Below are positions 20,301 to 23,297 of a stretch of DNA of 23,297 nucleotides, in pieces. A program made the position numbers and the translations under genes. The stretch's first letter is position 1; each line of letters opens with the position of its first letter. The stretch spans positions 1-23,297 of the forward strand of contig JAOHFM010000023.1 in assembly GCA_028098005.1 (NCBI GenBank), written 5' to 3'. The notes beneath the pieces are model-generated. The model saw only the letters and a program-made list of their open reading frames with translations, did no database searches and was not told the origin of the DNA. The DNA is from Psychrosphaera sp. Its GTDB lineage: Bacteria > Pseudomonadota > Gammaproteobacteria > Enterobacterales > Alteromonadaceae.

Positions 20301-20759
20301 TTAGAACGAAAATTCTTTGAGTCGATCTGTCATTTCATAATCGCCTTCTAGCTCCGCTGCAATGTCTTCTGCCATTTGGGCATGCCATTGTTCTTCCGAC
20401 CACATTTCAAACTTATTAAGTTGTCCGGTTAAAACAATCGACTTTTGCAACTCGGCATGTTGACGTAATTGGGCAGGTAATAAAATGCGACCTGCTTTAT
20501 CCATATCAACTTCATGTGCATTACCGAGTAATACACGCTGAACGCGTCGTTCTTGAGCATTCATAGAAGATAATTGACGTAGCTTAAATTCAATTTCTTC
20601 CCACTCAACTAACGGGTATAACAACAAACACGGCTGATGCAAATCGACAGTACAAACCATTTTACCTTCAGATTCAGACAGCAATAACTCACGATATCGA
20701 GTTGGTATCGATAATCGTCCTTTACTGTCTAATGATAAGGTATTTGCACCGCGAAACAT
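20301..20759 (-). CDS. mraZ: Transcriptional regulator MraZ
   Basis: Ring-forming DNA-binding protein that in E. coli represses the dcw operon from repeated TGGG boxes upstream of its own gene. The 152 residues equal the E. coli length. Two SpoVT/AbrB-like halves each carry the signature: [14 protein letters not shown] at about 10-23 and [14 protein letters not shown] in the second half. GGAG lies seven bases before the ATG. Direct repeats of TGGGA with 10-bp spacing stand upstream, so autoregulation is very likely. Confidence 0.98.
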   Translation of the reverse strand: MFRGANTLSLDSKGRLSIPTRYRELLLSESEGKMVCTVDLHQPCLLLYPLVEWEEIEFKLRQLSSMNAQERRVQRVLLGNAHEVDMDKAGRILLPAQLRQHAELQKSIVLTGQLNKFEMWSEEQWHAQMAEDIAAELEGDYEMTDRLKEFSF

Positions 20760-20809
20760 TGTCGCTCCATTTTGTGGTTGTTATTTCCACTGTTATGTTT
20801 GGGACTGGG

Positions 20810-20834
20810 TACCAATATATCCCACAATTTCCCA
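20810..20834 (-). promoter_or_regulatory. MraZ operator: three boxes at 10-bp spacing
   Basis: Reading the minus strand, TGGGA (20830-20834), TGGGA (20820-20824) and TGGTA (20810-20814) recur every 10 bases, the pattern known for MraZ binding in other bacteria. They lie just downstream of the mraZ -10 box, a repressing position. In the same register at 20800-20804 the motif appears inverted (TGGGA on the plus strand). Confidence 0.82.
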
Positions 20835-20843
20835 CTAACACAC

Positions 20844-20873
20844 AGTTTAGGCTTCCATTCAATATATTGTCAA
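20844..20873 (-). promoter_or_regulatory. Promoter of the dcw cluster (mraZ promoter)
   Basis: On the minus strand a perfect -35 box TTGACA (20868-20873) and TAAACT (20844-20849, four of six) are 18 bases apart. Predicted transcription begins near 20837, directly before the MraZ boxes, and gives a leader of about 78 bases. Confidence 0.7.
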
Positions 20874-20944
20874 GCTAATAAGCGGCAAGTTTTTGCCGTA
20901 AAGAGCCTTTAAAATAAGGCTTTTAAATAAGGTGCTGAATATTG

Positions 20945-20959
20945 TGGGAAATAGTGGGA
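20945..20959 (+). promoter_or_regulatory. Second pair of MraZ-like boxes, opposite orientation
   Basis: TGGGA occurs at 20945-20949 and 20955-20959 on the plus strand, again exactly 10 bases apart, about 110 bases upstream of the mraZ start site. The repeat unit resembles the main operator read from the other strand. Binding by MraZ is inferred from pattern only. Confidence 0.5.
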
Positions 20960-21025
20960 AGAATAGAAGGCATTAAAGCGAAAAAACAATAAAAAATTTG
21001 TCGGTTCCGTATAACCAGCTGCGCT

Positions 21026-21054
21026 TTGTCAACTAGATAAAGTTTGCTTATTTT
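21026..21054 (+). promoter_or_regulatory. Candidate sigma-70 promoter for the BON-domain gene
   Basis: TTGTCA (21026-21031, five of six) and TATTTT (21049-21054, four of six) are 17 bases apart. Transcription would start near 21061, at the left edge of the large inverted repeat, giving a leader of about 187 bases. Confidence 0.4.
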
Positions 21055-21058
21055 GGTT

Positions 21059-21092
21059 TGAAACATTTACAACCTCCTGAGTAAATGTTTCA
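21059..21092. repeat. Perfect 12-bp inverted repeat with a 10-base loop
   Basis: TGAAACATTTAC (21059-21070) and GTAAATGTTTCA (21081-21092) are perfect inverted copies around AACCTCCTGA. In plus-strand RNA the loop would display ACCUCC, like the 3' end of 16S rRNA; the minus strand displays AGGAGG. There is no T-tract, so it is not a terminator. It could be an operator at the BON-gene start site or a 5' stem-loop. Confidence 0.75.
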
Positions 21093-21247
21093 CAGCGACT
21101 TTACTCCCAAGGTAATAAGGATAACAAAAAACCAATAATTTCAGCAACTTAAAATGTGGCACAAAGTTGGCAACAGGTAGTTTGAACAAACAGTCGTACC
21201 CTCGAAGCATTTAGGTACGCAAGATGATTTTCATTAAGGAGACGTTT

Positions 21248-21793
21248 ATGAATAAGTTAACTAAAACTTTATCAGCAGTAGCAGTAATTGGTGCATTAGG
21301 CCTTTCTTCTCAAGCCGAAGCTAATGACTGGAAAGACAAGAGTAAAGACGCATGGATTGATGGCAAAGCCGAAACCGTCTTGCTCATGAACACAAACCTG
21401 AATTCTTTTGACATTAATACCGATGTAAAAAAAGGTGTTGTCATATTAACGGGTAAAGTCGATAGCAACGTTGAGCGCGACTTAGCCGAAGAACTCATCG
21501 AGTCATTAGACGGCGTAAATAGCGTGGAAAACGAACTAACGGTTATGAACGAAGACAAAAGCTCTTTTGGTAACACCATGATGGATGCGAAGGTCGCGAC
21601 AGTGTTAGAAACAAAGTTTTTATTAGAGTCTGAAGTATCTGCCACCGATATTGATATTGAAGCCGAAAATGGCGTTGTTAAATTAAGTGGCATGGTATCT
21701 AGCGACGCAGAGCATGACTTAGCCATCGCCATTGCAAAAAATACGGATGACGTGAAGCGCGTTATCGATGAATTAGAAGTAACCGAAGAATAA
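21248..21793 (+). CDS. Secreted protein with two BON domains (OsmY-like)
   Basis: A 181-residue periplasmic or envelope-associated protein. Residues 1-25 form a signal peptide (basic MNKLTK, hydrophobic core, cleavage after AEA). Two BON domains follow at about 35-99 and 112-178, with the usual signatures GVVILTGKVDS and GVVKLSGMVSS. In E. coli OsmY has two such domains and is induced by osmotic and envelope stress; BON domains are thought to contact membranes. The mature protein is acidic. I chose the ATG at 21248 because AAGGAG lies seven bases upstream and the signal peptide begins there. It is a single-gene unit, divergent from mraZ and closed by a terminator. Confidence 0.93.
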   Translation: MNKLTKTLSAVAVIGALGLSSQAEANDWKDKSKDAWIDGKAETVLLMNTNLNSFDINTDVKKGVVILTGKVDSNVERDLAEELIESLDGVNSVENELTVMNEDKSSFGNTMMDAKVATVLETKFLLESEVSATDIDIEAENGVVKLSGMVSSDAEHDLAIAIAKNTDDVKRVIDELEVTEE

Positions 21794-21811
21794 AGTGATA
21801 CTCTCCATATT

Positions 21812-21835
21812 GCCCGCTATATGCGGGCTTTTTTT
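21812..21835 (+). terminator. Rho-independent terminator of the BON-domain gene
   Basis: A perfect GCCCGC/GCGGGC stem with a five-base loop is followed by seven T residues, 19 bases after the stop codon. It also lies just past the convergent YhhN gene, but the other strand lacks a T-tract. Confidence 0.95.
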
Positions 21836-21855
21836 GAGCTCACTTTTTTTGAGCT
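21828..21855. repeat. 13-bp tandem direct repeat at the YhhN stop codon
   Basis: CTTTTTTTGAGCT occurs at 21828-21840 and again at 21843-21855, two bases apart (15-bp period). The first copy is the terminator T-tract, the second encodes the last residues of the YhhN protein. It looks like a local slippage duplication. Confidence 0.8.
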
Positions 21856-22505
21856 TGAACAAAGCCCATTACAAGTAGTATCTGCGCTAAATAATAAGTA
21901 CTCATAATAGTCAAACCCTCTGCCGGAACTGGTACCACAAACTTGTTGATCGCTATTATGCTGTCGGAAACAACAAACATTAATGCTCCTGCTGTTATAA
22001 GTGGGCTTTTATTTACTAAGCCTAAAGTGCTTATGGCCATTGCGAATATGACTAACATGTAAAATAGAACCGGTATTAATAAAGTGTCAGTTTTTGGCAA
22101 AACAAAAAACATCATCACTATAAAGTACGTTACAAACACCAATGTCATTTTGTTTACTACAAAGGTTGGCTTTTGATAATGGCAAATTAAAAGGAGATAA
22201 AACACGTGCGCAGCAAAAAATGCAGACAAGCCAAATACAAAACTATTGGTTATGGGCAACGCCAATAGAATGTCACCCGCTGCTGAAAATGCCAACGCCC
22301 CCAACAGAAGCATCTTGAACTTGCCGATTAATGAAAACCAAACAACACCCATTAGCATGAAAATAGGCAAGGCTTTATGAAGGTATTGCAGTGAGTAACC
22401 ATCCACGCTTAAACAAAACAGATAACTTAAACACACCACGCTATATACAATAGGGAAGTAAAAGGCTTTAGGTTTAATGAGATTAATTCCTAGTAAGACG
22501 AGCAA
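21840..22505 (-). CDS. YhhN/TMEM86-family membrane protein
   Basis: A 221-residue protein with about eight hydrophobic helices. Family motifs are SAAGDILLAL at 74-83, GALMFVVSDSIIA at 173-185 and YYLAQ at 204-208, with the conserved aspartates. Mammalian TMEM86B is a lysoplasmalogenase, and some bacterial relatives show that activity; the substrate here is unknown. The only usual start codon in frame is TTG at 22505, because a TAG stands two codons upstream. The ribosome site is poor (AGG two bases away). If TTG is not used, translation would begin at an internal ATG near residue 50 and lose helices. It converges on the BON gene. Confidence 0.85.
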   Translation of the reverse strand: MLVLLGINLIKPKAFYFPIVYSVVCLSYLFCLSVDGYSLQYLHKALPIFMLMGVVWFSLIGKFKMLLLGALAFSAAGDILLALPITNSFVFGLSAFFAAHVFYLLLICHYQKPTFVVNKMTLVFVTYFIVMMFFVLPKTDTLLIPVLFYMLVIFAMAISTLGLVNKSPLITAGALMFVVSDSIIAINKFVVPVPAEGLTIMSTYYLAQILLVMGFVQAQKK

Positions 22506-22534
22506 AACCTAACGTAACACATTATGGTTTATAG

Positions 22535-22562
22535 AAAAAAGCCCAACTGTTTAGCTGGGCTT
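22535..22562 (-). terminator. Rho-independent terminator of the chemotaxis gene
   Basis: On the minus strand AAGCCCAGCT pairs with AGTTGGGCTT (one G-U) around a four-base loop, followed by a run of T residues. It lies 36 bases after the methyl-accepting protein stop and ends about 30 bases before the YhhN start. Confidence 0.88.
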
Positions 22563-22597
22563 ATGTATTTTGTTTCAAATTGTTTTTAGTGGGAAGT

Positions 22598-23297
22598 CTA
22601 TAAAGTAAACTTGCCTATAATGCCGCTAAGCGTTTTAGATTCACCGTCTAATTTAGTCACTAAGTCATAACTACGTTGCATGCTAGTGGAAGTATCATCA
22701 GCCGTTTCCGCAATTACAGTAATGTTCATACTTATCTCACCTGTTGCCGCAGATTGGTCACGAGTGGCCGATGCAACGTGAGTATTCACTTCTGTTAACT
22801 TACCAACCTCGGTTGATATGTTTGTTAAACCTTCTACGCAAGACTGTAAAAACTCTGACGTAGCTTTTGCACTTTGGTTACCAGCTTGAATATCGTTTAC
22901 CGTCTCTGAGGTTTGCATAATAAGCTCACTCATTAACTGACTAATTTCCCCTGTCGACTCGTTTGTGCGCTGCGCTAAGTTTCGTACTTCGTCAGCAACA
23001 ACTGCAAAACCTCTACCTTGTTCGCCCGCTCTAGCCGCTTCTATTGCTGCATTCAGTGCCAGTAAGTTAGTTTGTTCTGATATACCACGAATCTCATCCA
23101 GAATATTCGTTATTGAACCTATGCTCTCAGACAATTGGTTTACCGAGCCGACAGACTTACTCATTACAGAGTCTAGCTTGCCCATATTTTCCATGGCTTT
23201 GTTTAGGTTTTGTGTGCTGGTTAATACATTATTTTCCGTTGTATTTGCTACTTCCGATGCGCCTTGTGCACTAAAGGAAATTTCTTTGACCGTTGAG
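22598..23297 (-). CDS. Methyl-accepting chemotaxis protein, C-terminal signalling domain (5' end cut by window)
   Basis: The last 232 residues of a chemoreceptor that controls the CheA kinase through CheW. The frame stays open to the window edge, so the sensor, membrane segments and HAMP domain lie outside. The hairpin tip, the most conserved part, is present ([19 protein letters not shown], then [17 protein letters not shown]). It is flanked by long heptad-patterned helices with alanine, serine and glutamine/glutamate pairs suited to methylation. The C-terminus ends GIIGKFTL with no CheR/CheB-tethering pentapeptide. The ligand cannot be told from this part. Confidence 0.95.
   Translation of the reverse strand, partial: STVKEISFSAQGASEVANTTENNVLTSTQNLNKAMENMGKLDSVMSKSVGSVNQLSESIGSITNILDEIRGISEQTNLLALNAAIEAARAGEQGRGFAVVADEVRNLAQRTNESTGEISQLMSELIMQTSETVNDIQAGNQSAKATSEFLQSCVEGLTNISTEVGKLTEVNTHVASATRDQSAATGEISMNITVIAETADDTSTSMQRSYDLVTKLDGESKTLSGIIGKFTL

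Larger units (their letters stand above)
20760..21247. other. Divergent regulatory intergenic region between mraZ and the BON gene
   Basis: This stretch of about 490 bases holds no convincing gene. It contains the mraZ promoter and operator, a small hairpin (CGGCAA/TTGCCG, 20883-20898), an inverted repeat AGCCTT/AAGGCT (20904-20921), a plus-strand TGGGA pair (20945-20959), a plus-strand promoter candidate (21026-21054), a 12-bp inverted repeat (21059-21092) and a weak CGTACC/GGTACG repeat (21195-21219). A 47-codon minus-strand frame (20923-21066) with an AGGAGG site exists but looks non-coding. Confidence 0.7.

Noticed and set aside
20904..20921. AGCCTT/AAGGCT inverted repeat followed by T-rich DNA as a plus-strand terminator
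   Set aside because: The stem is only six weak pairs, the T-tract is broken by A residues, and no plus-strand gene ends upstream.
20923..21066. Minus-strand 47-codon frame with an AGGAGG site six bases before its ATG, upstream of mraZ
   Set aside because: The product looks random and shows no signal or membrane pattern. It covers the second MraZ-box pair and other regulatory repeats, and the AGGAGG is part of the inverted-repeat loop. Kept only as part of the inverted-repeat finding.
21310..21732. 140-codon minus-strand open frame opposite the BON gene
   Set aside because: Antisense shadow of a gene with a clear signal peptide, ribosome site and two BON domains.

Overview
The window comes from a Gram-negative, LPS-producing marine-type gammaproteobacterium, most likely of the Alteromonadales (Colwellia/Thalassotalea/Pseudoalteromonas-like). 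The evidence is the AT-rich composition, an LpxC, FtsZ and MraZ that match the E. coli proteins in length or key-residue positions, an FtsZ ending in the gammaproteobacterial tail, and a meso-DAP-type MurE. The genus is an inference; no rRNA is present.

Region 1 (1-2613, minus strand) is an aromatic amino acid catabolic cluster: 4-hydroxyphenylpyruvate dioxygenase (hpd), a small VOC-fold protein with a possible metal triad, and a fumarylacetoacetate hydrolase-family gene cut by the left edge. No cupin-type homogentisate dioxygenase lies between hpd and the hydrolase; the VOC gene occupies that place. Region 2 (2774-20873, minus strand) is a complete dcw cluster in the E. coli order: mraZ, rsmH, ftsL, ftsI, murE, murF, mraY, murD, ftsW, murG, murC, ddl, ftsQ, ftsA, ftsZ, lpxC. 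Genes are tightly packed, with many stop/start overlaps. It starts at a promoter followed by 10-bp-spaced MraZ boxes, has a second strong promoter before lpxC, and ends at a clear terminator after lpxC. Region 3 (20760-21247) is a regulatory-rich intergenic stretch of about 490 bases. Region 4 (21248-21793, plus) encodes a secreted protein with two BON domains. Region 5 (21840-23297, minus) holds a YhhN-family membrane protein and the C-terminal half of a methyl-accepting chemotaxis protein, cut by the right edge.

Together the dcw genes make UDP-MurNAc-pentapeptide (MurC-F, Ddl), lipid I and II (MraY, MurG), septal peptidoglycan (FtsW, FtsI) and the divisome (FtsZ, FtsA, FtsQ, FtsL). LpxC starts lipid A synthesis.

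The most notable anomalies are: (a) ftsI, whose expected ATG (overlapping the ftsL stop) is out of frame by one base with the rest of the gene, near runs of A6 and A7; (b) a second, oppositely oriented pair of MraZ-like boxes upstream of the mraZ promoter; (c) a perfect 12-bp inverted repeat whose loop carries CCTCC/GGAGG, at the predicted start of the BON-gene transcript; (d) the VOC protein in the homogentisate dioxygenase position. I see no phage, insertion sequence, CRISPR array, tRNA or rRNA.
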